Assembly: GCF_000359125.1 (NCBI RefSeq)
Contig: NZ_CAAF010000054.1
Span: 1 to 64,000, forward strand
Length of the DNA: 64,000 bases
Source: Mesorhizobium sp. STM 4661
GTDB lineage: Bacteria; Pseudomonadota; Alphaproteobacteria; Rhizobiales; Rhizobiaceae
Direction: 5' to 3'
In this document: positions 28,031-38,420 of the stretch, piece by piece
Layout of the letters: every line of letters begins with the position of its first letter
How positions within the stretch are numbered: position 1 is the first letter of the stretch
Made by a program: the position numbers and the translations under genes
The notes under the pieces: model-generated
Told to the model about the DNA's origin: nothing
Seen by the model: the letters and a program-made list of their open reading frames with translations, nothing else
The model's database searches: none

Positions 28031-29440
28031 TCAGATCGAATAATACATGTCGTATTCGACCGGATGCGGGGTCATTTCGAAGCGCATCACCTCGGCCATC
28101 TTGAGCTCGATATAGCTGTCGATCTGGTCGTCGTCGAAGACGCCGCCGGCCTTCAGGAAGCCGCGATCCTTGTCGAGGCTCTGCAGAGCTTCACGCAGCG
28201 AGCCGCAGACGGTCGGGATCTTCTTCAATTCCTTCGGCGGCAGATCGTAGAGATCCTTGTCCATCGGCTGTCCCGGATGGATCTTGTTCTTGATGCCGTC
28301 GAGGCCGGCCATCAGCATGGCGGCGAAGGCGAGGTAGGGGTTCGCGCCCGGATCGGGGAAGCGGACCTCGACACGCTTGGCCTTCGGCGACGAGCCGAAC
28401 GGAATGCGGCAGGAGGCCGAGCGGTTGCGCGCCGAATAGGCGAGCAGCACCGGCGCTTCATAGCCTGGCACCAGACGCTTGTACGAGTTGGTCAGCGGAT
28501 TGGTGAAGGCGTTGATCGCCTTGGCATGCTTGATGATGCCGCCGATATAGAACAGGCAGCTCTCGGACAGGCCGGCATACTCGTTGCCAGCGAAGGTCGG
28601 CTTGCCGCCCTTCCAGATCGACTGATGGACATGCATGCCCGAACCATTGTCGCCGAAGATCGGCTTCGGCATGAAGGTGGCCGTCTTGCCATAGGCGTTG
28701 GCGACCTGATGGACGACATATTTGTAGATCAGCATCTTGTCGGCGTTGCGGACCAGCGTGTCGAACTTGATGCCGAGCTCGTGCTGGGCGGCCGCGACTT
28801 CATGGTGATGCTTTTCGACGCGCACGCCCATTTCGGCGAGCACGGTCAGCATTTCCGAGCGCATGTCCTGCGCGGAATCGATCGGCGGCACCGGGAAATA
28901 GCCGCCCTTGATGCGCGGGCGGTGGCCGAGATTGCCGGTCTCGTAGTCGGTGTCGTCATTGGACGGCAGTTCGGTGGAGTCGAGCTTGAAGCCCGTATTG
29001 TAGGGGTCGGCCTTGTACTTGACGTCGTCGAACACGAAGAACTCGGCTTCCGGGCCGACGAAGATCTGATCGCCGATGCCTTCCGCCTTCATATAGGCCT
29101 CGGCCTTCTTGGCGGTGCCGCGCGGGTCGCGATTGTAGGACTCGCCCGAGACCGGGTCGAGGATGTCGCACAGGATGACCATCGTCGACTGCGCGAAGAA
29201 CGGGTCCATATGCACCGTATCGGCATCGGGCATCAGCACCATGTCGGACTCGTTGATCGCCTTCCAGCCGGCGATGGAGGAGCCGTCGAACATGACGCCA
29301 TCGGCAAACATGTCTTCCTCGACCTCGACGACATCCATCGTCACGTGCTGCAGCTTGCCCTTCGGATCGGTGAAGCGCAGATCGACGAATTTCACGTCGT
29401 TGTCCTTGATCTGCTTCATGATGTCTTTGGCTGTCGTCAT
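28031..29440 (-). CDS. glnA: Glutamine synthetase type I
   Basis: 469-residue GSI, the dodecameric enzyme regulated by adenylylation. The ATP-binding [16 protein letters not shown] motif, the N-terminal [18 protein letters not shown] latch region and the adenylylation-site tyrosine in [15 protein letters not shown] (near residue 397) are all present. It lies 58 bases downstream of glnB, the usual glnBA operon. Together with GSII this gives the dual GS set of rhizobia. Confidence 0.98.
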   Translation of the reverse strand: MTTAKDIMKQIKDNDVKFVDLRFTDPKGKLQHVTMDVVEVEEDMFADGVMFDGSSIAGWKAINESDMVLMPDADTVHMDPFFAQSTMVILCDILDPVSGESYNRDPRGTAKKAEAYMKAEGIGDQIFVGPEAEFFVFDDVKYKADPYNTGFKLDSTELPSNDDTDYETGNLGHRPRIKGGYFPVPPIDSAQDMRSEMLTVLAEMGVRVEKHHHEVAAAQHELGIKFDTLVRNADKMLIYKYVVHQVANAYGKTATFMPKPIFGDNGSGMHVHQSIWKGGKPTFAGNEYAGLSESCLFYIGGIIKHAKAINAFTNPLTNSYKRLVPGYEAPVLLAYSARNRSASCRIPFGSSPKAKRVEVRFPDPGANPYLAFAAMLMAGLDGIKNKIHPGQPMDKDLYDLPPKELKKIPTVCGSLREALQSLDKDRGFLKAGGVFDDDQIDSYIELKMAEVMRFEMTPHPVEYDMYYSI

Positions 29441-29498
29441 GTCGTTTCTTCCCTGTCTGATGACGTTTCGAGGAGACGATAATCTGAAATCAGAAACC

Positions 29499-30192
<694 letters not shown>

Positions 30193-31725
30193 ATGAGCAA
30201 TGAACTTTTGTCTCCGGCCGAGATGGCCGAGGCCGACCGGCTGACGATTGCGGCCGGACCGTTCGACGGCATCGGCCTGATGCGGCGCGCCGGCGAGGCG
30301 GTCGCAGCCGTGGTGCTGTCGCGCTATCCCCAGGCAAGGCGCGTCCATGTGCTGTGCGGCCCCGGCAACAATGGCGGTGATGGCTACGTCGTCGCCGGCA
30401 TTCTGAGGGACAGCGCTGTCGACGTGCTGGTTTGGGCATCCGGCCCGCCCAGGGCCGGCAGCGATGCGGCGCTCGCGGTTTCGCAGTGCCCGGTCAAGTC
30501 CCGGCCGTTGGCTGGGTTTGTTGCCGAGACGGGCTCGATCGTGGTCGACGCGCTCTATGGGGCAGGGCTGTCCAAGCAGCTCGCCGGCGATGCCGCGAGC
30601 GCAGTCGACAGGGCGACGGAGCTGAACCTGCCCGTCGTCGCGGTCGATCTGCCATCGGGCGTTTGCGGCGCAAGTGGCGAAATCCTCGGCCGGGCATTCC
30701 GCGCCGAGGTCACGGTGACGTTCGCGCGAAAAAAACCGGGGCATTTGCTCCTGCCGGGGCGCGAGATGTGCGGCGAAATCGTGCTTGCCGACATCGGCAT
30801 CGGTGACGAAACCATCGCGCAGCTCGAACCGCGGACCTTCGAGAACCTGCCTGCGCTTTGGCTCGGGCACGTCCCGGTTCCCGCCCTCGACGCGCACAAA
30901 TACAAACGCGGCCATGTCGGCGTTTTTTCGGGCGCGCCTTCGGCAACGGGTGCCGCGAGACTGTCGGCGCTGGCCGCGGCCAGAAGCGGGGCAGGGGCGG
31001 TGACCGTGCTTTCGCCCGCGAATGCCATGCAGGTGAATGCCGCGCATCTGACTTCGATCATGCTGCGTAAGGCCGACACCGTCGCCGATATCCACGGCTT
31101 CGTGGGCGAGCGCCGGCCGTCTGCTTTCGTCCTCGGCCCCGGCTTTGGCGTTGGTGAAAAGGTCCGGGAATTTGCCCTTGCCGTGCTGGGCGCCGGACGG
31201 CAAGGTGCCGCCGGCGGGATCGACGGACTGGTGCTTGATGCCGACGGCATAACCGCGTTTCGCGACGCCCCGAACCTGCTGTTCGAAGCCGCTCGTCGGC
31301 CGAACGCCCCCGCCCTGGTGCTGACACCGCATGAGGGCGAATTCGCCAGGCTGTTTCCGGACATCGCCGGGGACAAGACGCTGTCCAAGCTGGCCAGGGC
31401 GCGCGCCGCTGCCGAGCGCGCCAACGCCGTCATTGTCTACAAGGGCGCCGACACGGTGATGGCTGCACCCGACGGCAGGGCGGCGATCAACGGCAACGGC
31501 GCGCCGTGGCTCGCCACTGCCGGCTCCGGCGACGTGCTGGCAGGAATCATCGCAGGACTGCTGGCGCAGGGCATGCCGGCTTTCGAAGCCGCCTGCGCGG
31601 CGGTCTGGATCCACGCCGAGGCCGGCAGCCGTTTCGGACCTGGGCTGATCGCCGAGGACCTGCCGCTGGCCCTTGTTCCTGTGCTGCGCGAGCTTGTCGG
31701 CCGCCGCAACGGGGTCGCGCGATGA
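30193..31725 (+). CDS. Bifunctional NAD(P)H-hydrate epimerase and ADP-dependent dehydratase
   Basis: 510 residues. The N-terminal YjeF_N domain (about 1-215; VHVLCGPGNNGGDGYVVAGI) epimerises damaged NAD(P)HX. The C-terminal ribokinase-like domain (about 225-505; GNGAPWLATAGSGDVLAGII) dehydrates it back to NAD(P)H. ATG at MSNELLSPAEMAEADRLT is chosen from homology; the longer open frame overlaps the glnB promoter region. The fused form is standard in bacteria (Nnr). Its stop overlaps the start of the next, broken gene. Confidence 0.95.
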   Translation: MSNELLSPAEMAEADRLTIAAGPFDGIGLMRRAGEAVAAVVLSRYPQARRVHVLCGPGNNGGDGYVVAGILRDSAVDVLVWASGPPRAGSDAALAVSQCPVKSRPLAGFVAETGSIVVDALYGAGLSKQLAGDAASAVDRATELNLPVVAVDLPSGVCGASGEILGRAFRAEVTVTFARKKPGHLLLPGREMCGEIVLADIGIGDETIAQLEPRTFENLPALWLGHVPVPALDAHKYKRGHVGVFSGAPSATGAARLSALAAARSGAGAVTVLSPANAMQVNAAHLTSIMLRKADTVADIHGFVGERRPSAFVLGPGFGVGEKVREFALAVLGAGRQGAAGGIDGLVLDADGITAFRDAPNLLFEAARRPNAPALVLTPHEGEFARLFPDIAGDKTLSKLARARAAAERANAVIVYKGADTVMAAPDGRAAINGNGAPWLATAGSGDVLAGIIAGLLAQGMPAFEAACAAVWIHAEAGSRFGPGLIAEDLPLALVPVLRELVGRRNGVAR

Positions 31726-33717
31726 GCCTCCGGTTTGCTCTGTTCGCGGCAATTTTTTCCCTCTTCGTAACGCACGCCGCTCATGCCGAAGGGCCGATAT
31801 TGCTTGTCGACGATCCGGCAATTCTCGCCGCGCTCGACGCCAAGGGTTTCGGCTTCGCCGGTATTTTCGGCGTTGACGGCAAGGGCGACCTGAAGACGCT
31901 CCATGACAAGGCGCCGGCCTATCGCCAGATCGTCGAAACCGTTGCAAGCGACGTTGCCACGCTGCGGGCCGAAATGAAGGCAGGCGGGCGGCCGCTCTAC
32001 GAGGTCACCGACGGCAATGTCGGCCGCATCATGGACATGCGCTGGCTGAAGACCGACGCCGCGCGCTTCCGGCTGGTCGGGGTCGCCAACCGGCTCGACC
32101 GTCGCGATTTTGTCGAGATGAAGGGTGACAGGAGTTGCGGCGAGGTGCGCTTCATCTATCGCCTTGCCTATAGCTTCAGGAAGAACGGCAAGGCTCTGGC
32201 CTCGCGCCTGCCGTTCAATTTCAATGCCGTCTACAGTGCAGCGACCGATGCCGATGGCGGCTGCGTCGGCGTTGCCGGATGCTGGACGCCGCAGCTCGAC
32301 GAGAGCGTCGATGCCGGCTGGCTAATCGGCGGGCCGCTCGAAAGAGCCGGACTCACCTTCAAGCAGCTCGAGCTCAACGCCCAGGTGGTGCGCTTTCCCT
32401 CCGGCCAGGAAACCGAATTCGGCGGGCAGGCAGCCTATCTCATGCGGATTTTCGCCATTGACGGCGCTGCGGTCAACGAGAAGCCGCTGGAAAATACGCC
32501 CGATACGGCGCGGCTCGCGGAAGACGTCGCCCTGAAGACAAGACTTGCCGATTATATCGGCGCCAACGTCGCCGCGGTCGATCTCGGCGTCTACGAAATC
32601 CCCGATGAGTTCCTGGCGAAAAAGGTCGTCTCATGGTCGACCTTCGGCAGCAAGGCAGGCCAATCATCCATTCACGCCGCTGTTCCAGCCCGCGGATTTT
32701 GCCGGGCTCGATTATTCGGCCTTGAAGCTGGTGCGCACGCCTGAAGCGCTGGTCGAGCGGCTGGACAATGGCGCCTGCCAGGGTTGCCATCAGGCGGGTT
32801 CGACCGCCGGGTTCCATTTCATCGGCCTCGACGACAAGACGACCTCGCCGCTGAACCGCATCGAGGTCGGCATCTCGCCGCATCTCCACGCCGAGCTGCC
32901 GCGGCGCGATGCCTGGCTACGCGCGACGGTTGAAGGCAAGGAGCCGAATCGGTTCCGCCCGCTGTCCTTCGCGCCGCCCGCCATATGGAAGGATGCCGGC
33001 GAGGTCGATTATGCGCCGGCAGAAATGGCGATGCCGTGCCTCATGCCGGAGGACGCGAAGCGCTTCGGCCCGACCTGGCAATGCGGCGGCGGCACCGTTT
33101 GCACGCCGCTCGCCACGGCGTCGGGTGTGCGCACGACGCTGGCGCAATGCCTGTTGCCCAAGGACAGCGAAAGGATGTTCTCAGGCCATACATGCCTGAC
33201 CGGCTCGATCGCCAGCAATCCGGCGCAGCCCTTCAACGACCGCTACCGCATATCTGGCCAGTTCGCCGCCTTCGCGCCCGGCATTTCGCGCACCGCCTAC
33301 ACCTGCCGGCCGCCGAAGATCGGCGTGCCTGCCGGCATCGCCTATCGCGGCTGCGACGACAAGGACCGCGTTTTCGCCGCCTTCAAGACCGGCAAGCCGA
33401 TGCCGAACGAGATCTGCGGGCTGGTCGGCGGAAAAAGTTCGACACCTGCGTGGCCACCAACAATTTCGACAAGTGCCTTGGCGGCGCGGTCAATCGCGGC
33501 AACCGGCCGGCCTGCTCGGCCGATCATTTCTGCCGCGAGGACTATATGTGCCAGTCGCTGCCGCCGGACACGCCGGGCGCCGCCAAGGTCAGAGGTATCG
33601 GCTTCTGCTCGCCGACCTATCATCTTCCAGATGCGCATCGACAATCATGCGACGCCTTGGGCGAGCGCCACCCGTGCGACCATGGACGCCGGGTTTGGCG
33701 CGGCCGAAGACGAGTGA
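31722..33717 (+). pseudogene. Secreted CxxCH-containing protein broken by three frameshifts
   Basis: The frame opens with a signal peptide (MSLRFALFAAIFSLFVTHAA) overlapping the previous stop. Coding potential then moves from frame to frame three times: a +1 shift near 32664-32671, a -1 shift in the A5 run at 33432-33436, and a +1 shift near 33618-33624. Joining the pieces gives one protein of about 664 residues. It contains a heme-type GACQGCH motif and a Cys-rich tail (CLGGAVNRGNRPAC, HFCREDYMC). I do not recognise the family. It could be a decaying gene or a stretch of indel errors. Confidence 0.75.
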
Positions 33718-33727
33718 GCCTTCTGGT

Positions 33728-34792
33728 TCAGCCGTCTTGCGAGTGACGGGTTTCCGTCGAAAGATGCTCCAGGGCTTTCAGCACCTGGTCCTTGCTGACA
33801 CCGATTGTGCCTTCGATCTGGCTCGGTGTTGAAATCGGTGGCTCGACAAACCGGACGCCAGCGTTGACCGGGCCACCGTCATAAGCGCGATTGGCCCTGA
33901 AGATCAGGACACACGGAACATTCAGTGCGGCGGCGGCGTGGGACGGGCCGCCGTCGACACCGAGAAACAGCGTCGAAGCCACGATCTGGCACATGGCGTC
34001 GGTGATCAATGGGGTCGAGGTGAAATCGACAACTTCCGGGACGGCGGCGCGGATTGCGGCGGCGGCGGATCGCTCGCGCGCGGCGCCGATGACCCGTACG
34101 GCCCAGCCGCGCCTGGAATAGTCCCTGGCGATCGATATGAAGCGTTCGATTGGCCATCTTCGCTGGTCGTCGAGACCGGACGTGTAAAGTGCAAGAGCCG
34201 GCTTGGTTGAATCGATACCGGCTCGTCGGCGCCAGTCATCGACTTGTTCGGGCGGAATGAGAAGCTGAGGTGCGGGCCATCCCTCGGCCGGAACTGGTTC
34301 CGCCGCAAGCGTGGCGATGTCACAAACCTCTTCATAGAAGCGCCGGTGCCGTGTGCCCAGGCTCAGCAACTGGCGCAGCCAGTCGGCCGGAAAGCGGTTG
34401 ACCAGGCCGAACTGCAATTCTCTGGGATAGCCGATGCGTTCCGGTATGCCGGCCAGCCATGGCGCCAGCGCCGCCTTGGTGGCGCCGCTCAGAAGATAGG
34501 CCGTCCGGTAGTTCTGTCCGCGCAGCTCGCGGGCCAGGCGGTAGCGCTCCGCAAGGCCAAAGCTTCGTGACTTCTTGTCGAGCGCCCAGCCTCTCCTGAC
34601 ATGCGGCATGAGGCTTGCCAGAGGCAAGGCCGCGGACGATGTGATGACGTCGATCGGACGGTCGGGAAATCTCCGGGCGATGATCCGGATGGCCGAATGG
34701 CAGCGTACGAAATCTCCGATCGCCGGGAAGGTGACTACGAGGATGGGGTCCAATACGCGACGCCTTTTCAATCTGGAACAGCCGCTACCCAT
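33728..34792 (-). CDS. Glycosyltransferase family 9 (heptosyltransferase-like)
   Basis: About 354 residues resembling ADP-heptose:LPS heptosyltransferases. The N-terminal ILVVTFPAIGDFVRCHSAIR segment and the C-terminal FLGVDGGPSHAAAALNVPCV donor-binding motif are clear. It probably adds a sugar to the LPS core or a surface glycan at the inner membrane. It lies directly downstream of another glycosyltransferase, likely in the same transcript. The start is uncertain: GTG 34801, ATG 34792 or a TTG near VLDPILVV. Confidence 0.85.
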   Translation of the reverse strand: MGSGCSRLKRRRVLDPILVVTFPAIGDFVRCHSAIRIIARRFPDRPIDVITSSAALPLASLMPHVRRGWALDKKSRSFGLAERYRLARELRGQNYRTAYLLSGATKAALAPWLAGIPERIGYPRELQFGLVNRFPADWLRQLLSLGTRHRRFYEEVCDIATLAAEPVPAEGWPAPQLLIPPEQVDDWRRRAGIDSTKPALALYTSGLDDQRRWPIERFISIARDYSRRGWAVRVIGAARERSAAAAIRAAVPEVVDFTSTPLITDAMCQIVASTLFLGVDGGPSHAAAALNVPCVLIFRANRAYDGGPVNAGVRFVEPPISTPSQIEGTIGVSKDQVLKALEHLSTETRHSQDG

Positions 34793-34813
34793 AGCTGGCA
34801 CGCCCGTGATTTG

Positions 34814-35755
34814 TCACGGAAGCGCTTCGCCATCAAGGATGCGGGCGTAGAGTTCCAGATAGGCTTTGGCGGCTTTCTGGATCGGAAATCGGTCGGCGGC
34901 AGAATCACGGCATCGTTGTGCGGACAGGTCCCCGATCTCGCCAAGGCCGCGCGCGAACTCCTCATCTTTTTCGAAGAAACGGCCGGTGTCGGCGTCCACG
35001 GTTTCGGGCAGCGCGCCGCGCTGCGTAGTCAACACGGGCGTCCCGCACAACATGGACTCGACCGGCGCGTTGCCGAATGGCTCTTCCCAGGCGATCGGAT
35101 TGAGGAAAGCTCTCGATTCGCCCAACAGCCGCACCTTTTCTTCGCCATCGACCATGCCGTGGTAGCGGTAACGGGGAGACAAGCTCTTGAAAAAGACGCC
35201 TTCGCGGCGGGTCTTGCTGCGGCCGAGCAACTTCCAGCGGGAACCGCCGGCAATGTCGAGCTTGAAATCGAACTTCTTCGCGAGATCCACCGCCCGGTTC
35301 AGGCCCTTCCCGGCACGCGCGATGGCCGCCATGAAAAAGAGATGGTCGTTCTTCGACGGCGACAGCCGATAGGCGTCCACCGGAAAGCCGTTATAGACGA
35401 AGGTCTTGCGGCCGTGCAGCTCGGCATGGCGGGCGCTGATGAAGCTCCAATTCGGCTGCGGCCGCGGATAGTCCGGCAGATGGCCGCGCTCCGTGTTGAG
35501 CGTCGGGAGGGGGACTTCGACCTTCCACGCATGCAAATGGACGATGTCGGTGTCCTGAGGGACTGCCGCACGGCATTCGTCGTTGGTCACCGCATGCCGG
35601 ACCTCGCACATAGGATGCGAAGACCCTGGGGCAGCGATTAAGGTCACACGATGTCCCAGTTTGACCAGTTCAGTCGTCAGCCATTCGACCTGACGCTGGA
35701 TTCCGCCGTAGCCCTTGCATGGAATGAGGCCCTGGGCTGCAAGCGTTATCCGCAT
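34814..35755 (-). CDS. Glycosyltransferase family 4
   Basis: 313-residue GT-B glycosyltransferase. The N-terminal LIPCKGYGGIQRQVEWLTTE is the acceptor-side glycine loop, and the C-terminal EPFGNAPVESMLCGTPVLTT is the donor-binding motif with the second Glu of the EX7E pair. The donor and acceptor sugars are unknown; cell-surface polysaccharide is likely. GGAGAAGAG precedes the ATG. It is placed between pccB and the GT9 gene, all on the minus strand. Confidence 0.9.
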   Translation of the reverse strand: MRITLAAQGLIPCKGYGGIQRQVEWLTTELVKLGHRVTLIAAPGSSHPMCEVRHAVTNDECRAAVPQDTDIVHLHAWKVEVPLPTLNTERGHLPDYPRPQPNWSFISARHAELHGRKTFVYNGFPVDAYRLSPSKNDHLFFMAAIARAGKGLNRAVDLAKKFDFKLDIAGGSRWKLLGRSKTRREGVFFKSLSPRYRYHGMVDGEEKVRLLGESRAFLNPIAWEEPFGNAPVESMLCGTPVLTTQRGALPETVDADTGRFFEKDEEFARGLGEIGDLSAQRCRDSAADRFPIQKAAKAYLELYARILDGEALP

Positions 35756-35815
35756 CTCTTCTCCATTCTTCGATTAGCCCGCATGGCTTGCTCATCGGCC
35801 GATGGGCGTAGTTTC

Positions 35816-37348
35816 TCAAAGCGGAATGTTGTCGTGCTTCTTCCAGGGGTTCTGCATGTCCTTGTTGCGCAGCATCCTGAGCGCGCGCGCAATGCGGCGG
35901 CGGGTCGAATGCGGCATGATCACCTCGTCGACATAGCCGCGCTCTGCGGCGACGAAGGGTGACAGAAAGCGATCCTCGTAAGCCTTTGTGTGTGCTGCGA
36001 TCTTTTCCGCGTCGCCGATATCCTTGCGGTAGATGATCTCTACCGCCCCCCTGGCGCCCATTACCGCGATCTGCGCCGTCGGCCAGGCATAGTTCATGTC
36101 GCCGCGCAGATGCTTCGACGCCATCACATCATAGGCGCCGCCATAGGCCTTTCTGGTGATGACGGTGATCTTCGGCACGGTCGCCTCGGCATAGGCGAAC
36201 AAGAGCTTGGCGCCGTGCTTGATCAGCCCGCCATATTCCTGCGCGGTGCCGGGCAGGAATCCCGGAACGTCGACGAAGGTGACGATCGGTATGGAAAAGC
36301 AGTCGCAGAAGCGCACGAATCGCGCCGCCTTGCGGCTGGCATCCGAATCGAGCACGCCGGCCAGCACCATCGGCTGGTTGGCGACGAAACCGACCGTGCG
36401 GCCCTCGACGCGGCCGAAACCGGTGACGATGTTCTTGGCGAAACTCTGCTGGATCTCGAAGAAGTCGCCCTCGTCGGCAATCTTGAGGATCAATTCCTTG
36501 ATATCGTAGGGCTTGTTGGCGTTGTCGGGGATCAGCCGGTCGAGCGACAGATCGTGATCGGTGACCGACTGGTAGCATTCGATCTCGGGAATCTCGGCCG
36601 TGTTGGAGGCGGGCAGCAGGTCGACCAGCCGGCGCATCTGCAACAGCGCCTCGACGTCGTTGTCATAGGCGCCATCGGCGATCGAGGACTTCGTCGTGTG
36701 GACGGAGGCGCCGCCGAGGCTCTCGGCGGTCACCGTTTCGTTGGTGACGGTCTTCACCACATCCGGCCCGGTGACGAACATGTAGGAGGTGTCGCGCACC
36801 ATGAAGATGAAGTCGGTCATGGCAGGCGAATAGACGTCACCGCCGGCGCAGGGGCCCATGATCACCGAGATCTGCGGGATGACGCCCGAGGCCAGCACAT
36901 TGCGCTGAAAAATCTCGGCATAGCCGCCGAGCGCCGCCACGCCTTCCTGGATGCGGGCGCCACCGGCGTCGTAAAGGCCGATGATCGGCGCGCGGTTGCG
37001 CAACGCCATCTCCTGCACCTTGACCACCTTTTCGGCGTGCGCTTCCGACAGCGAGCCGCCGAATACGGTAAAATCCTTGGCGAAGAGATAGACCGGGCGG
37101 CCGTTGACGGTGCCCCAGCCGGTGACGACGCCGTCGCCGGCGATCTTGGTTTTTTCCATGCCGAAGTCGGTCGAGCGGTGCTCGACATACATGTCGAACT
37201 CCTCGAACGAGCCCTCGTCGAGAAAGACGTCGATGCGCTCACGGGCGGTCAGCTTGCCCTTCTTGTGCTGGGCGTCGATACGGGCCTGGCCACCGCCCAT
37301 GCGCGCCATGTCGCGGCGGCGCTCGAGTTCCTTCAGCACGTCCTTCAT
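35816..37348 (-). CDS. pccB: Propionyl-CoA carboxylase beta subunit
   Basis: 510-residue carboxyltransferase subunit that carboxylates propionyl-CoA to methylmalonyl-CoA with the biotin-bearing PccA. Crotonase-fold motifs are [57 protein letters not shown] and the C-terminal KKHDNIPL end typical of PccB. The pccA gene is not in this window. Methylcrotonyl-CoA carboxylase beta is the main alternative, but the fit to PccB is better. Confidence 0.93.
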   Translation of the reverse strand: MKDVLKELERRRDMARMGGGQARIDAQHKKGKLTARERIDVFLDEGSFEEFDMYVEHRSTDFGMEKTKIAGDGVVTGWGTVNGRPVYLFAKDFTVFGGSLSEAHAEKVVKVQEMALRNRAPIIGLYDAGGARIQEGVAALGGYAEIFQRNVLASGVIPQISVIMGPCAGGDVYSPAMTDFIFMVRDTSYMFVTGPDVVKTVTNETVTAESLGGASVHTTKSSIADGAYDNDVEALLQMRRLVDLLPASNTAEIPEIECYQSVTDHDLSLDRLIPDNANKPYDIKELILKIADEGDFFEIQQSFAKNIVTGFGRVEGRTVGFVANQPMVLAGVLDSDASRKAARFVRFCDCFSIPIVTFVDVPGFLPGTAQEYGGLIKHGAKLLFAYAEATVPKITVITRKAYGGAYDVMASKHLRGDMNYAWPTAQIAVMGARGAVEIIYRKDIGDAEKIAAHTKAYEDRFLSPFVAAERGYVDEVIMPHSTRRRIARALRMLRNKDMQNPWKKHDNIPL

Positions 37349-37553
37349 CGGTCGATCCTCAAAACGGAGAGCTGCGTTTCGTGGTAATCATGCCGGCAGG
37401 GGAGCGCAAGCGCCGCTTTCGTCACGGCTTTTGTTGCGCAATATTGGCCGCGCTTTTGCCTCCGGTCTCGATACGCCGGCGGGTATCCCATAGCCGGCTC
37501 TCCCGCGGCGAAACTTCTTGGCAGGCATTCGCCTGATATGGCAGACTGAACTT

Positions 37554-37790
37554 ATGAAGAACAACATTGAAATATCAGAGGATTTGAGCCGCCGGATCGA
37601 CATCTTGGCCTCGCGCTCAACCCTGACTCGCGATCAGATCATTGAGGACGCCCTGTCCCATGGCCGTTCCCTGGCGTGGCAGGAAAGGTGGATCGCCGGT
37701 GTTCAGGCGGGAATCGAGGCCGCCGACCGTGAGGACTTCGCAAACGAAGAAGAGATTGCGGCGGTTCTCAACAAATTCAGTCAGGCATAA
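37554..37790 (+). CDS. Ribbon-helix-helix (CopG-like) antitoxin
   Basis: 78 residues. MKNNIEISEDLSRRIDILAS and the following RSTLTRDQIIEDALSHGRSL form a ribbon-helix-helix DNA-binding domain, and the acidic C-terminus ends EEIAAVLNKF, the toxin-binding part of ParD/CopG antitoxins. The ATG is chosen over an upstream TTG. It lies 6 bases before a ParE-like toxin frame, so it likely represses the pair's promoter. It is intact although the toxin is not. Confidence 0.82.
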   Translation: MKNNIEISEDLSRRIDILASRSTLTRDQIIEDALSHGRSLAWQERWIAGVQAGIEAADREDFANEEEIAAVLNKFSQA

Positions 37791-37796
37791 AGGTCT

Positions 37797-38085
37797 GTGC
37801 GAATTGTCTGGACCCGCCACTACCTGATCGAGCTTGCATCAATCGGCGACTATATCGGCCAGCATAACCCGGGGGGCCGCCGCCCGAATCGTCAAGGACA
37901 TTCATTCAAAGACTGCCCGGCTGTTGTCCGCCAATCCGTTCATCGGACGCATCGGTGAAATCGAAGGCACTCGTGAACTGGTGATTTCCGGCACACCCTT
38001 CATCGTCGCGTATCGGGTGAAGGACACTCAAATTGAAGTTCTGTTCGTCCAGCATGGGGCGAGAGAGTGGCCGGACGACGTTTGA
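37797..38085 (+). pseudogene. RelE/ParE-family toxin, frameshifted
   Basis: From the GTG start the frame reads VRIVWTRHYLIELASIGDYI, then is lost at a G6 run (37871-37876). The rest, AAARIVKDIHSKTARLLSAN to VLFVQHGAREWPDDV, continues in the next frame. Removing one G restores a full toxin of about 95 residues with the usual ParE layout. A sequencing error in the homopolymer would also explain it. ParE toxins poison gyrase and RelE toxins cut mRNA; the sequence does not say which. Confidence 0.8.
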
Positions 38086-38420
38086 GCAAGGCAGCTCGTC
38101 CTGATTGTTTTTGTTGCGCTGCAACATGACGCCCCTTGCATTCCGGGGCGAACTCAGCCATATGCAGCCACATAGGCGCTTGGGCCGGGATAGTCCGGCC
38201 TTCTCGATGAATGAGACTGGTTGCGTCTGTTTTCCCTCTTTCCGGCAATCGGCAAGGTGGCGAAAAAGCCCCGTGGCATGATGCCTGCGGGCACGACAGC
38301 GCAGCCGAGTGGACGATACCGTCCGCCCGCCTTGTCGTTTCATATCATTTTTTTCGACGGCAGGTTGCGCCCTGCCGCCATCGATGTTTGCGGCCGGGAG
38401 CCGCGTGAAAGAAGACTATT
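38086..38420. other. Intergenic region ahead of the DEAD-box helicase gene
   Basis: 335 bases with no supported gene. A 7-bp hairpin (CGGCAGG, loop, CCTGCCG, 38358-38377) lies about 45 bases before the helicase start, and a T-rich patch TTTTTTTCG sits just upstream of it. Such long leaders are common for cold-induced RNA helicases, but no riboswitch or known RNA motif is recognised. Confidence 0.4.

Noticed and set aside
27938-29482. Open frame of 514 codons on the plus strand opposite glnA
   Set aside because: It is a mirror of the strongly biased glnA codons in GC-rich DNA. Its product is low-complexity with no motif, and it lacks a ribosome site.
35990-37387. Open frame of 465 codons opposite pccB
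   Set aside because: pccB is certain. The antisense product has no family features and no start context.
37871-37876. Programmed ribosomal frameshift in the toxin gene
   Set aside because: Restoring the frame needs a skip of one base at a plain G run, without a slippery heptamer or a following structure that I can identify. Mutation or sequencing error is simpler.
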